Assembly: GCA_030533445.1 (NCBI GenBank)
Contig: CM060075.1
Span: 39,455,719-39,519,718, forward strand
Source of the DNA: Cyprinodon diabolis
Lineage: Eukaryota > Chordata > Actinopteri > Cyprinodontiformes > Cyprinodontidae
Length of the DNA: 64,000 nt
Reading direction: 5' to 3'
Shown: positions 54,545-64,000 of the stretch, in pieces
How positions within the stretch are numbered: the stretch's first letter is position 1
Layout: each line of letters begins with the position of its first letter
Notes under the pieces: generated by a model
The model's input: the letters and a program-made list of their open reading frames with translations, nothing else
What the model was told of the DNA's origin: nothing
Databases searched by the model: none
Position numbers and translations under genes: made by a program

Positions 54545-57500
54545 AATTCAATTTCAATTCAGTTTATTTATATAGCGCCAAATTCACAACACGTCATCTC
54601 AAGGCACTTTACAGTTCAACCAGATCATACAGTCAAGTTGATACAAAGTTTTCTAATCTAAGGAAAACCAATTGATTGCATTGACTCATTGACTCAAATA
54701 CAATCCCTCACACTAAGCATGCTTGTAGCGACAGTGGAGAGGAAAAACTCCCTTTTAACAGGAAGAAACCTCCAGCAGAACCAAGATCAGTGTGAGCGGT
54801 CATCTGCCGAGGCCGACTGAGGTTCAAGGAGACAGAAGCAGAGATACAAAAGCAGCTCTAAAAGGCGGCCACGTCCAGGAAACACAACCAGCCAGGCAGA
54901 CGAGCTCCAAGGCAGCTCCCATGCCAGAGGATGAAGAGAGCACATCCACCCAGCCACGGCCAGAGAAACAGGACCACACTGGAAAACAGGCCGATCTCCT
55001 GCATCAATAAACAAGGGTGTTGATGGAAGCAGCACAGCTGATGTTTCTTTCCAGGATGACGTCACAGCCAAACAGGAACAGACGAGGCAAAGCTACTCTG
55101 AGGAAAAGCAGATAGAGCAGAACGTTAGAGATTGAACTAACAGATTCTGCAGAATAGGAGAACAGAGAGAGAATGGGGCAGAATGATGACACAGGGGTCC
55201 CTATGTCCTCCAAAAGTCTAAACCTATAGAAGCATAACTATAGAGATAGCTCAGGATAACCTGAGCCACTCTAACTCTAAGCTTTATCAAAAAGGAAAGT
55301 TTTAAGCCTAGCCTTAAAAGTAGACAGGGTGTCTGCCTCACGGACTAAAACTGGTAGTTGGTTCCACAGGAGAGGAGCCTGATAACTAAAAGATCTGCCT
55401 CCCATTCTACTTTTAGAAATTCTAGGAACCACTAGTAAACCTGCAGATTGAGAGCGAAGTGCTCTGTTAGGAACATAAGGAACAAGCAGATCTCTGATAT
55501 AAGATGGAGCTTGGCCATTTAAGGCTTTATATGTGAGAAGGAGGATTTTAAATTCTATTCTGGATTTAACAGGAAGCCAATGAAGAGAAGCCAGGATAGG
55601 AGAGATATGATCTCTCTTTTTAATTTTCATCAGAACTCTGGCTGCAGCATTTTGGATGAGCTGAAGGCTTTTAACTACAGTTTGTGGACTTCCTGATAGT
55701 AAAGAATTACAATAGTCCAGCCTTGAAGTAACAAATGCATGGAATAGTTTCTCAGCATCACCCCTGGACAGGAGATTTCTAATTTTTGCAATGTTCCTCA
55801 GATGAAAGAAGGAAATTCTAGAAACCTCTTTGATATGGGATTTAAATGACAGGTCCTGATCAAAAACAATACCAAGATGTTTTACTTTATTATCTGAAAT
55901 CAGTTTAATCCCATCCAAATGAAGTGACTGACTAATCAGCTTCTTTTTCAAAGACTCTGGTCCTTCTTATTTGACTATGTTTTAGTTCTTAAAGCTGACT
56001 ATAACTTCTGTTTTGTCTGCATTCAGAAGCAGAAAGTTAAGAGTCATCCAGGTTTTTATGTCTTAAAGACATGCCTGTAATCTATGTAATGGGTTAGCTT
56101 CATCTGGATCTATAGACAGATATAGCTGGGTATCATCAGCATAACAGTGAAAATTAATCCCATGCTGTCTAATAACTCTACCGATTGGGAGCATGTATAA
56201 AGTAAAGAGAATTGGTCCTAGCACTGATCCCTGTGGTACTCCACAGGTAACCTTTGAACGTGTTGAAGATCTATCATTAACATGAACAAACTGAATTCGA
56301 TCAGATAGATAAGATTTAAACCAGTCTAGTGCTGCTCCTTTAATTCCAACAAAATATTCAAGTCTTTCTAAAAGAATATTATGGTCAACTTTATCAAATG
56401 CAGCACTGAGATCCAACAGGATGAGCACAGATACAAGTCCATTATCTGAGGCCATGAGAATATCATTAGTGACTTTCACCAGAGCTGTCTCAGTGCTATG
56501 ATGAGCTCTAAAGCCAGACTGAAACTCTTAAAAAAGTTCATCATGGTGTAAGTAATCACACACTTGTTTGGCAACTACTTTCTCAAGAATTTTGGATAAG
56601 AAAGGAAGATTGGATATAGGTCTATAATTAACCAAGTCATCTGGGTCAAGAGACGGTTTCTTAAGCAGAGGTTTAATTAAAGCAACCTTAAAAGCTTTAG
56701 GTACATATCCCTGTAACAGAGATAGATTAATCACATCTAAAATGGAGGAGGAGATCAAAGGGAATACCTCCTTAAATAACCTGGTTGGAACTGGATCTAA
56801 CATACAAGTTGAAGGCTTAGATGAAGACAATAATTTTGCTAATTCAGAAAGTTCAACTGGATCAAAGAAGTCTAAACCCGGTTCAGATTCCATGACTACC
56901 TCAGATATAATTGCGGATAGAGGAGTGCTTATGATCTTATTTTTAATAAGATCAATCTTATTTATAAAGAATCCCATAAAATCATTGCTGCTAAGAGCAG
57001 GTGGAATGGACGGTTCAACTAAGCTATGGCTCTGGGTGAGTTTGGCAACTGTATTAAAATGAAATCTAGGATTATTCTTATTCTCCTCTATTCTCCTGAG
57101 GAGAAGTATGCTGCTCTTGCTTTACAAAGGGTCCTCTTATACAGCAGTAAACCATTTTTCCAGACTAGGAAGGACTCCTGCAGGCCTGTGGAGCGATATT
57201 TTCTCTCCAGTTTCCTAGCATTTTGCTTCAAAGTACGCAGCTCTGCATTAAACCAAGGAGCCAGCTTTCTATTTTTTACAGTTTTCATTTTCAAGGGAGC
57301 TGCGTTGTCTAAGGCAGTACGCAGAGAACTAGCAACCCCATCAACAAAATCATCAACCTGCTGTGAAGAGGAATAAGTTATACTTTTGCACTCTGCAGCA
57401 CTGCTCAGCGACACAGAGGAGAGAGAAAGTGAAGCAGATTCTTTAAAATTTATAACTGCACTATCTGATAAAGATCTACTAAAATGTAACCTTCTTTTGG

Positions 57501-58250
57501 GGGAGGAGAACTCTGTTAAAGTAATCCTGAAGGTTATTAGAAAGTGGTCAGAGAGGACAGGGTTGTGAGGAAATACTGTCATTTCTTCACAACCTATGCC
57601 GTATGTCAGCACAAGATCCAAAGTATGAAGATGAGAATGTGTGGGACTATTCACATTTTGAACAAAGCCAATAGTGTCTAAAATAGCATTAAAGGCTGCT
57701 CTTAAGCTATCGCCTTCAATGTCAGCATGGATGTTAAAATCTCCCACTATGATGACCCTGTCAGTTTTTAATACCAAATCAGAAAGGAACTCTGAAAACT
57801 CATCTAAAAATTCAGAGTAAGGACCTGGTGAACGATACAAAGTTACAAAAAGAAGAGGTTTTCTTGCCTTGAAATTTGGATCAGGGAAATTAAGGGATAA
57901 ATGTTCAAAAGAGTTGTAGGTATTAACTGTTTTGGGAGTAATCAGTAAGTCAGACTGGAAGATTGTTGCTACTCCTCCTCCTCACCCAGAACTTCTGGGT
58001 ATGTGAAAATTTAAATAGCTTGAACGAGTTGCCTTATTAATGCTCACATAATCCTCTTGCTCCAGCCAGGTTTCTGTAAGGCAACATAAGTCAATGTGAT
58101 TATCACAAATCAAGTCAATAACTAGCAGACTTTTAGAGGAAAGAGATCTTATGTTAAACAGACCACATTTAATCGTTAACTTTTCCCCCAACTGGAGTTA
58201 TTTTGATTTTAATTAGATTATCATAATTTACTCCTTTGGGAATATTTGCT
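54545..58250 (-). mobile_element. Decayed L2-like LINE, nearly full length
   Basis: A minus-strand non-LTR retrotransposon. 5' to 3' (falling coordinates): endonuclease start (58191-57982, NIRSLSSKS...TETWL), endonuclease body (57840-57088, GDFN, LDLV, SDH motifs), reverse transcriptase (56977-56063, [42 protein letters not shown]), C-terminal region (55951-55277, LTYKALNGQAPSYI and LLWNQLP), then a 3' UTR to the tail GTTTATTTATATAG near 54570. The copy has frameshifts and stops: between 57088 and 56977, TAA near 56528 (K codon in DELFKEF), TAA near 56062, and stops within an extra piece at about 55967-56001. The catalytic FADD-type motif is present as YADD. It is not autonomous now. Many smaller relatives in the window share its 3' UTR. 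Confidence 0.88.
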
Positions 58251-59204
58251 AATTTATTAGATTTTGGTTGTGGGCAAGACACAGTTGTAGGTTTAATAGA
58301 AAGCCTTTATATAACATGTTTAGATAACAAAAACAAATACATCTAAATTTGTTACTGGTGGAAACTAGGACTTTAAGAGCTGGTTTCCCAATTACAGTTT
58401 CAATTTCTCAGAAATTGCAGACATTAAAAACTGTGGACCTGCAGTATTAGCTAATGAGTAATATGTTTATCTTTAGCCATGAGGTCAGCTGTGATGTTAA
58501 AGTTTAACTTTTGCCTTTATGGTAACAATATATCTGTCAGCCTTTCTACTTTTCATTAAGGAGTGTTTTTGTACCTCATACATGCGCTTCCCCATCTTTC
58601 ACTCCCAGCTGCTGCTGTTTCATGGCTTTGGTGTTGCATAAGTTTCATTTTATCACATCTTTGTGCAGATCCTATGGCAGGATATCTTAACTTCCCTGGA
58701 CCCACACATATAAACAATTTCCAGGGAAACGGAAACTACTCTTCAGTGAAACAGCAATTGAAATAATTGAAATATTCTTGACATAAAATTCGCAAAATAA
58801 AAAAAACTAAAGAATTCAAATAAAAAAAAAATTATGACACTAACTGGATTAAAATGATACAAAACTACACTTAACACATGTTTTACTTTCTGTGTGTTAA
58901 ATCAGCTTACTGACCATGAAAATGTCTTTTATTTTAGGTCAGACTGCAGGTGACTTTCACCTGTTTTTCTAAGAGGAAAAAAATGAAGTGAAGGTCTTTG
59001 GTCCTTGAAACCTTTCTGAATCCCCCCCATGTTGCCTTTTGATGGGGTTTTTTTTCAACCTGTCATCTGAAGTTTAGATTTTAAGATGGACAGTGATTTT
59101 AAATTGGTCGGCAAATCAGCTATGTAGTAAAGTTCAGCTCCAACCTTTTCCTGCACAGCAGCAATTTGAAACCGTAATCAATGTCTTTGTAACATCTTGG
59201 CTGT
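58251..59204. other. Spacer without recognised genes
   Basis: AT-rich, no recognisable frame or repeat boundaries beyond a short poly-T/poly-A patch. Confidence 0.4.
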
Positions 59205-59430
59205 TAAATTCAGTTCAATACTCAATTCAGTTCAATTGTATACCACCAATTGACAATATAATCCCTTACACCTACCCATAACATAAGTGGAAAGGAAAAA
59301 CTCCCTATTAACTGAAAGAAACCTACCAAGAACCAAGGTTGGTTTGAGCGGCCTTCTTCCAAGGCCTACTCGGGATCAAGGCAATAAAAGCAGATATTCA
59401 CACCAACCTGCTCGCCTACGGGAGAATCAC
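59205..59430 (-). mobile_element. Diverged L2-like LINE 3' UTR fragment
   Basis: CAGTTCAATACTCAATTCAGTTCAATT tail, then GAAAGGAAAAACTCCCTATTAAC, AGAACCAAGGTTGGTTTGAGCGGCC and CAAGGCAATAAAAGCAGATA follow the order of the LINE 3' UTR at 54545-54860 with many changes. Non-coding. Confidence 0.6.
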
Positions 59431-60543
59431 TCCTCTAAGCCTGGTCAAGGTCGACAACTTTCTTCCTGGTGTCCTTCAACAGCTCTCTGTTCTTGGACGT
59501 GGTTGAGTTTGGAAAGTTTTAGGCTGTAGACAGTTATCCATGGGCAGTTCTAGTCAGGGGCCAACGGGGGCCAGAGCCCCTGCAGATCATGTCCTGGCCC
59601 CTGTTATCTATTGAAGACATAATACTCAAAGAAATTCTAATGATGATATGCGCTGGAACAGACATGGTTATTGATAGTTCTTTTGGATCTATTTCTTTTT
59701 TTTTTCTTCTTTACAAATTCAGTTTTATTGATTATTTTAAAAAATAAGATGACGGCTTCAGTGGTATTGAGATAGGATCCCAGTTTTCATCAGCTAAAAG
59801 TTTTTTTTTTCAAAACAAATTAAAAAAAATACAGCTGTATTTATCAGTTTTTCTTGATTTCTGAGATAAATGTGATAAATGAGATTTTAAAGAAAACGGT
59901 AATTTTCACTTAAAATAATTTGTAAATTCCTAAATTATGAACATGTATTGACCTAATAACACATAGAATTTTAATGAATAATTGAATAGAAATTTCACCT
60001 CATGCAGCTATCGTAATGATCCCTTGCCGTTTTTATTTCATGCTTTTTTGTGCCCAATGAAAACCCGGCACTGCGGGTTCAAAGGTTGCTTTTATTGATG
60101 TTAATTGTTAAGTTGTTACTCTGGCTACTGTTTACTTAGTTTTAGAATATCCTTTATGTAGTTGCTGGTCTAACTGTCATATTTGTCATTTTTAGTGACA
60201 AGCATGACCTTTTTTATTTGACTATGTTTTAGTTCTTAAAGCTGACTAGCTGATGTCAAAGTGTGAGAAAAAAAAATCTTAAATCAAATCCACTTCAACA
60301 CAAATCTAAGGAATAAGGCTGCTGCTTTATTCATTCAGTTACTAATTTACACTTCTACTATTCCTGCTGTTTAAGTCATATAACTATAATTGGTAGCCCC
60401 ACCCAACCTTTCAGATATCACATGGCAGAACAATAGTGAAATAGATAAAGGTCTGACTGAAAAAAAAAAAGTTCAGATTAAAGTTCAATCTCATAAAACC
60501 TGTAAAACAGAGAAACCTGCGTAGCGACTAACTGAGACTGAAA
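59431..60543. other. 5' flank of TRIM copy 4
   Basis: AT-rich. Does not show the conserved 5' flank seen ahead of copies 2 and 3, so copy 4 has a different promoter region or this flank has diverged. A 35-bp stretch at 60214-60248 is identical to 55967-56001 inside the LINE. No TATA box stands out. Confidence 0.4.
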
Positions 60544-62151
60544 ATGGCTCAGAGTGATCGGCTGGAGAAAATCACCTGCTCCATCTGTTTGGATCTACTG
60601 AAGGTTCCAGTGACTATTCCCTGTGGACACAGCTACTGTATGAACTGTATTAAAGTCTTCTGGGATGGAGACGATCAGAGGAGGATCAACAGCTGCCCTC
60701 AGTGCAGGGAACAATTTATTAGAAGACCTGTCTTAAAAAAAAACACAATGTTAGCAGAGTTAGTGGAGGATCTGAAGACGACTGGACTACAGGCTGCTGC
60801 AGCTGATCACTGCTATGCTGGACCTGAAGATGTGGCCTGTGATGTGTGCACTGGAAGGAAAAGGATAGCTGTCAAGTCCTGTTTATCCTGCCCTGCTTCC
60901 TACTGTAATGATCACCTTCAGCCTCACTATGATGTCCCTGGACTGAAGAAGCACAAGCTGGTGGACCCCACCATGAAGCTCCAGGAGAACATCTGCTCTC
61001 GTCATGATGAGGTGATGAAGATCTTCTGTCGTACTGATCAGCAGTGTATCTGTTATCTCTGCTCAATGGATGAACATAAAGGCCATGAAACAGTCCCAGC
61101 TGCAGCAGAAAGGACTGAGAAGCAGAAGGAGCTCCAGGAGAGACGACAACAAATCCAGCAGAGAATCCAGGACCAGGAGAAAGATATGAAGCTGCTTCAG
61201 CAGGAGGTGGAGGCCATCAATGGCTCTGCTGATAAAGCAGTGGAGAACAATGAGAAGATCTTCACTGATCTGATCCATCACATCCAGAAAAGAAGCTCTG
61301 ATGTGAAGCAGCAGATCAGATCCCAGCAGGAAACTGAAGTGAGTCGAGTCAAAGAGTTTCAGGAGAAGCTGGAGCTGGAGATCACTGAGCTGAAGAGGAA
61401 AGATGCTGAGCTGGGGAAGCTCTCAATCACAGAGGATCACACCCAGTTTCTCCAGAACTACCCCTCACTGTCAGCACTCAGTGAGTCTACACACTCATCC
61501 AGCATCAATATTCGTCCTCTGAGATACTTTGAGGATGTGACAGCAGCTGTGTCAGAGCTCAGAGAGAAACTAGAGGACATCCTGAGAGACATATGGACAA
61601 ACATCTCACAAGCAGTCACTGAAGTGGATGTTTTACTGTCAGAACCAGAACCAAAGACCAGAATAACAAGGCTGGAGGAAGAAATAGATGAAGAAGATGA
61701 GGAGGTAAAAGAAGAGTTAAATTTCAATCATCCTGACAGATTTACTGATTATAAACAGGTCCTGAGCAGAGAGAGTCTGACTGGACGCTGCTACTGGGAG
61801 GTAAAGTGGAGAGGAGAAGGGGGAATCGGGGTAACAGTTTCATACAAAAATATGAGAAAAGCAGGAGAGTTAGATGAATGCGAGTTTGAATCATATGACA
61901 AACATTGGTCTTTAATTTGTGATTCAGACAGTTACACATTTTATGACAACAAAGTTGAAACTTCAGTATTAGGTCCAGTTTCCTCCAGAATAGGAGTGTA
62001 TCTGGATCACAGAGCAGGTATTCTGTGTTTCTACAGCATCTCTGAAACCATGACTCTCCTCCATAGAGTCCAGACCACATTCACTAAACCTCTATATGCT
62101 GGAGTTTATGTCTATTATGGAACCTCTGCTGAGTTCGTTAAACTGAAATAG
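60544..62151 (+). CDS. TRIM copy 4, intact frame with altered PRY region
   Basis: 535 codons from ATG 60544 ([19 protein letters not shown]), single exon, no stop. RING (about 12-54, C3HC4 complete), B-box 1 (CDVCTGRKR...C), B-box 2 (CSRHDEVMKIFC...CYLCSMDEHKGH), coiled coil, then SPRY of the DYKQVLSRES type with WEVKW and GVYLDHRAG. The PRY part found in copies 1-3 (LDxNTANRxLLLS) is missing; in its place is a short acidic run EEEIDEEDEEVKEEL (near 61675-61720). B30.2 folds normally need PRY, so ligand binding is probably changed, or the domain works as SPRY only. Likely an E3 ubiquitin ligase like copy 2; the name finTRIM/TRIM16-like is a family guess. Confidence 0.88.
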   Translation: MAQSDRLEKITCSICLDLLKVPVTIPCGHSYCMNCIKVFWDGDDQRRINSCPQCREQFIRRPVLKKNTMLAELVEDLKTTGLQAAAADHCYAGPEDVACDVCTGRKRIAVKSCLSCPASYCNDHLQPHYDVPGLKKHKLVDPTMKLQENICSRHDEVMKIFCRTDQQCICYLCSMDEHKGHETVPAAAERTEKQKELQERRQQIQQRIQDQEKDMKLLQQEVEAINGSADKAVENNEKIFTDLIHHIQKRSSDVKQQIRSQQETEVSRVKEFQEKLELEITELKRKDAELGKLSITEDHTQFLQNYPSLSALSESTHSSSINIRPLRYFEDVTAAVSELREKLEDILRDIWTNISQAVTEVDVLLSEPEPKTRITRLEEEIDEEDEEVKEELNFNHPDRFTDYKQVLSRESLTGRCYWEVKWRGEGGIGVTVSYKNMRKAGELDECEFESYDKHWSLICDSDSYTFYDNKVETSVLGPVSSRIGVYLDHRAGILCFYSISETMTLLHRVQTTFTKPLYAGVYVYYGTSAEFVKLK

Positions 62152-62366
62152 TCAGAACGGTTAGTTAAAAGACTAACTGTTTTTGTTCCAATACATGTAC
62201 AAATAAACTGATAGAAACTGTAATTATCATAATCAATCAGGACATCAGTCACCATTTTAAAAAAAAAATCTGATTCTGGATCAAACTGATCGTCTAAATA
62301 ATTAAAAAGAAAATTACAAAACAAGAGCCTTTATCAGAAATTATTGTTGTACGCTTTAATAAAATA
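62152..62366. other. TRIM copy 4 3' flank
   Basis: AT-rich. Contains AATAAA-like motifs (for example TACAAATAAACTG near 62198 and AATAAAATA near 62358). No gene. Confidence 0.45.
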
Positions 62367-63540
62367 CACTCACCGGCCACTTTATTAGGTACCCCATGCT
62401 AGTAACGGGTTGGATCCCCTTTTGCCTTCAGAACTGCCTCAATTCTTCGTGGCATAGATTCAGCAAGGTGCTGGAAGCATTCCTCAGGGAGTTTGGTCCA
62501 TATTGACATGATGGCATCACACAGTTGCCGCAGATTTGTCGGCTGCACATCCATGATGCGAATCTTCCGTTCCACCACATCCCAAAGATGCTCTATTGGA
62601 TTGAGATCTGGTGACTGTGGAGGCCATTTGAGTACAGTGAACTCATTGTCATGTTCAAGAAACCAGTCTGAGATGATTCCAGCTTTATGACATGCCTCAT
62701 TATCCTGCTGAAAGTAGCCATCAGAAGTTGGGTACATTGTGGTCATAAAGGGATGGACATGGTCAGCAACAATACTCAGGTAGGCTGTGGCGTTGCAACG
62801 ATGCTCAATTGGTACCAAGGGGCCCAAAGAGTGCCAAGAAAATATTCCCCACACCATGACACCACCACCACCAGCCTGAACCGTTGATACAAGGCAGGAT
62901 GGATCCATGCTTTCATGTTGTAGACGCCAAATTCTGACCCTACCATCCGAATGTTGCAGCAGAAATCGAGACTCATCAGACCAGGCAACGTTTTTCCAAT
63001 CTTCTATTGTCCAATTTCGATGAGCTTGTGCAAATTGTAGCCTCAGTTTCCTGTTCATAGCTGAAAGGAGTGGCACCCGGTGTGGTCTTCTGCTGCTGTA
63101 GCCCATCTGCCTCAAAGTTCGACGTACTGTGCGTTCAGAGATGCTCTTCTGCCCACCTTGGTTGTAACGGGTGGTTATTTGAGTCAATGTTGCCCTTCTA
63201 TCAGCTCGAACCAGTCTGGCCATTCTCCTCTGACCTCTGGCATCAACAAGGCATTTCCGCCCACAGAACTGCCGCTCACTGGATGTTTTTTCTTTTTCGG
63301 ACCATTCTCTGTAAACCCTAGAGATGGTTGTGCGTGAAAATCCCAGTAGATCAGCAGTTTCTAAAATACTCAGACCAGCCCTTCTGGCACCAACAATCAT
63401 GCCACGTTCAAAGTCACTCAAATCACCTTTCTTCCCCATATTGATGCTCGGTTTGAACTGCAGGAGATTGTCTTGACCATGTCTACATGCCTAAATGCAC
63501 TGAGTTGCCGCCATGTGATTGGCTGCTTAGAAATTAAGTG
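62367..63540 (-). mobile_element. Tc1-type element (DD36E), interrupted at its 5' end
   Basis: The left end CACTCACCGGCCACTTTATTAGGTACC starts at 62367 after TA (62365-62366) and is a known style of teleost Tc1 terminus. The transposase frame is whole, but the right TIR is absent: the expected sequence stops after GAAATTAAGTGTTAA near 63541, where an unrelated repeat starts. The TTAA at the junction suggests an insertion rather than a simple truncation. Confidence 0.8.
62399..63439 (-). CDS. Tc1-like transposase with DD36E spacing
   Basis: 346 residues from ATG 63439 ([13 protein letters not shown]). N-terminal helix-turn-helix with [23 protein letters not shown] linker, then the catalytic domain: D ([10 protein letters not shown]), D (FQQDNEACH) and E (NPIEHLWD). 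By my count 36 residues lie between the second D and the E, against 34 in the other two families here, as in the Tc1 group described as DD36E (Incomer). The segment after the second D reads NEACHKA where this family normally has NAPCHKA, a possible damaging change; the end GDPTRY differs from the usual GGPTRY. No stop or frameshift. Confidence 0.88.
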   Translation of the reverse strand: MGKKGDLSDFERGMIVGARRAGLSILETADLLGFSRTTISRVYREWSEKEKTSSERQFCGRKCLVDARGQRRMARLVRADRRATLTQITTRYNQGGQKSISERTVRRTLRQMGYSSRRPHRVPLLSAMNRKLRLQFAQAHRNWTIEDWKNVAWSDESRFLLQHSDGRVRIWRLQHESMDPSCLVSTVQAGGGGVMVWGIFSWHSLGPLVPIEHRCNATAYLSIVADHVHPFMTTMYPTSDGYFQQDNEACHKAGIISDWFLEHDNEFTVLKWPPQSPDLNPIEHLWDVVERKIRIMDVQPTNLRQLCDAIMSIWTKLPEECFQHLAESMPRRIEAVLKAKGDPTRY

Positions 63541-64000
63541 TTAAAGGAATAGTACACCCAAAACATGATTAGCCTTCATTCTCTACTCACTCCCATGCTG
63601 AACAACACTCTGGAGTACTTTTTTGATATCTCAAATGCATCTGGAGATCTTGGAGGCTTCTTGCTGTCTGCTGACATTCAAATAATGGAGGTCTATGGTG
63701 CCCGAGGCAGAAAGGTCCATAAAAGTCCACAAAAAACGTGTCAATATTCCTCCATACTGCTCGTCCAATGTATTCCAAGTGTCCTGAGTGGGTAGCGTCC
63801 ATAATTTACTCAAAACGAAGTCATTTAGAATGTTTTTAGAGCATAAACAGTAGTGTATAGGATTTCCTAAAAGCGCATTCATGAGTCTACGGAAACCGCG
63901 GCAGACCAAACCAGATGAAAGTGCGCATTCAGCGTCTCGGCAAAGAACTCATGCTCTTCCTCAACACTGAAGTCCTCAGAAATTTTTCTTTCGTTGTTTC
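63538..64000. repeat. Dispersed repeat inserted at a TTAA site
   Basis: Starts TTAAAGGAATAGTACACCC, a phrase very like the TTAAAGG(G/A)ATAGTTCACCC ends of a common teleost repeat, and goes on with GAGGTCTATGGTGCC and GACGAAGTCATTT-type text to the window end. TTAA is the target site of piggyBac-like and Kolobok elements. The right end is outside the window. The 71-92-codon frames are products of the repeat. Confidence 0.55.

Noticed and set aside
1..64000. CRISPR arrays, rRNA, tRNA or bacterial operon features
   Set aside because: No regular short repeats with spacers, no rRNA-like text and no clear tRNA fold were seen; the gene style is that of a vertebrate genome.

Overview
The window looks like nuclear DNA of a percomorph-type teleost fish. 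It is AT-rich and dominated by transposon-derived repeats that teleosts carry (Tc1/mariner, hAT MITEs, an L2-like LINE whose 3' UTR contains a Tttatttatatag-type tail, solo LTRs). Its host genes are an rnf150 first exon and a tandem cluster of fish-type TRIM genes. Nothing points to bacterial or plasmid DNA. Calls rest on reading the sequence and on family knowledge; no database search was possible.

Left part (1-20.4 kb): the only firmly recognised host exon is exon 1 of rnf150 on the minus strand (CDS 20000-19541, in a GC/CpG-rich patch). It ends at a clean splice donor, so positions 1-19540 are most simply read as part of rnf150 intron 1; no further rnf150 exon was seen. This stretch holds at least five hAT-like MITE insertions, three of them with perfect or near-perfect 8-bp target duplications, plus a larger hAT-like element. 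It also holds one structurally complete Tc1 element with an open DD34E transposase (6720-7967) and a candidate acidic first exon (6194-6526).

Middle and right part (20.4-64 kb): a plus-strand tandem array of four near-complete, single-exon TRIM copies (RING, two B-boxes, coiled coil, PRY/SPRY) starts at 26963, 36303, 50999 and 60544. Copies 2 and 4 are open. Copies 1 and 3 each carry one in-frame nonsense codon inside or just after the RING. Two further relics of the RING exon survive near 34728 and 45080. Between the copies lie solo LTRs (32507-33319; 42341-44820 with a nested Tc1; 45848-46300), two almost identical Tc1 elements in opposite orientation (42831-44421 and 49317-50928), a decayed L2-like LINE (about 58250-54545, minus) with many 5'-truncated relatives, a hAT MITE and a third Tc1 type (62367-about 63540, DD36E spacing).

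How it fits together: the TRIM genes are probably E3 ubiquitin ligases of the finTRIM/TRIM16-like class, which expand by tandem duplication in fish. Duplicated blocks, shared promoter-like 5' flanks, very uniform coiled-coil sequence and divergent PRY/SPRY domains suggest birth-and-death evolution with gene conversion. The transposons record the order of events: for example, one Tc1 copy sits inside the 5' leader of TRIM copy 3 and another inside a solo LTR.
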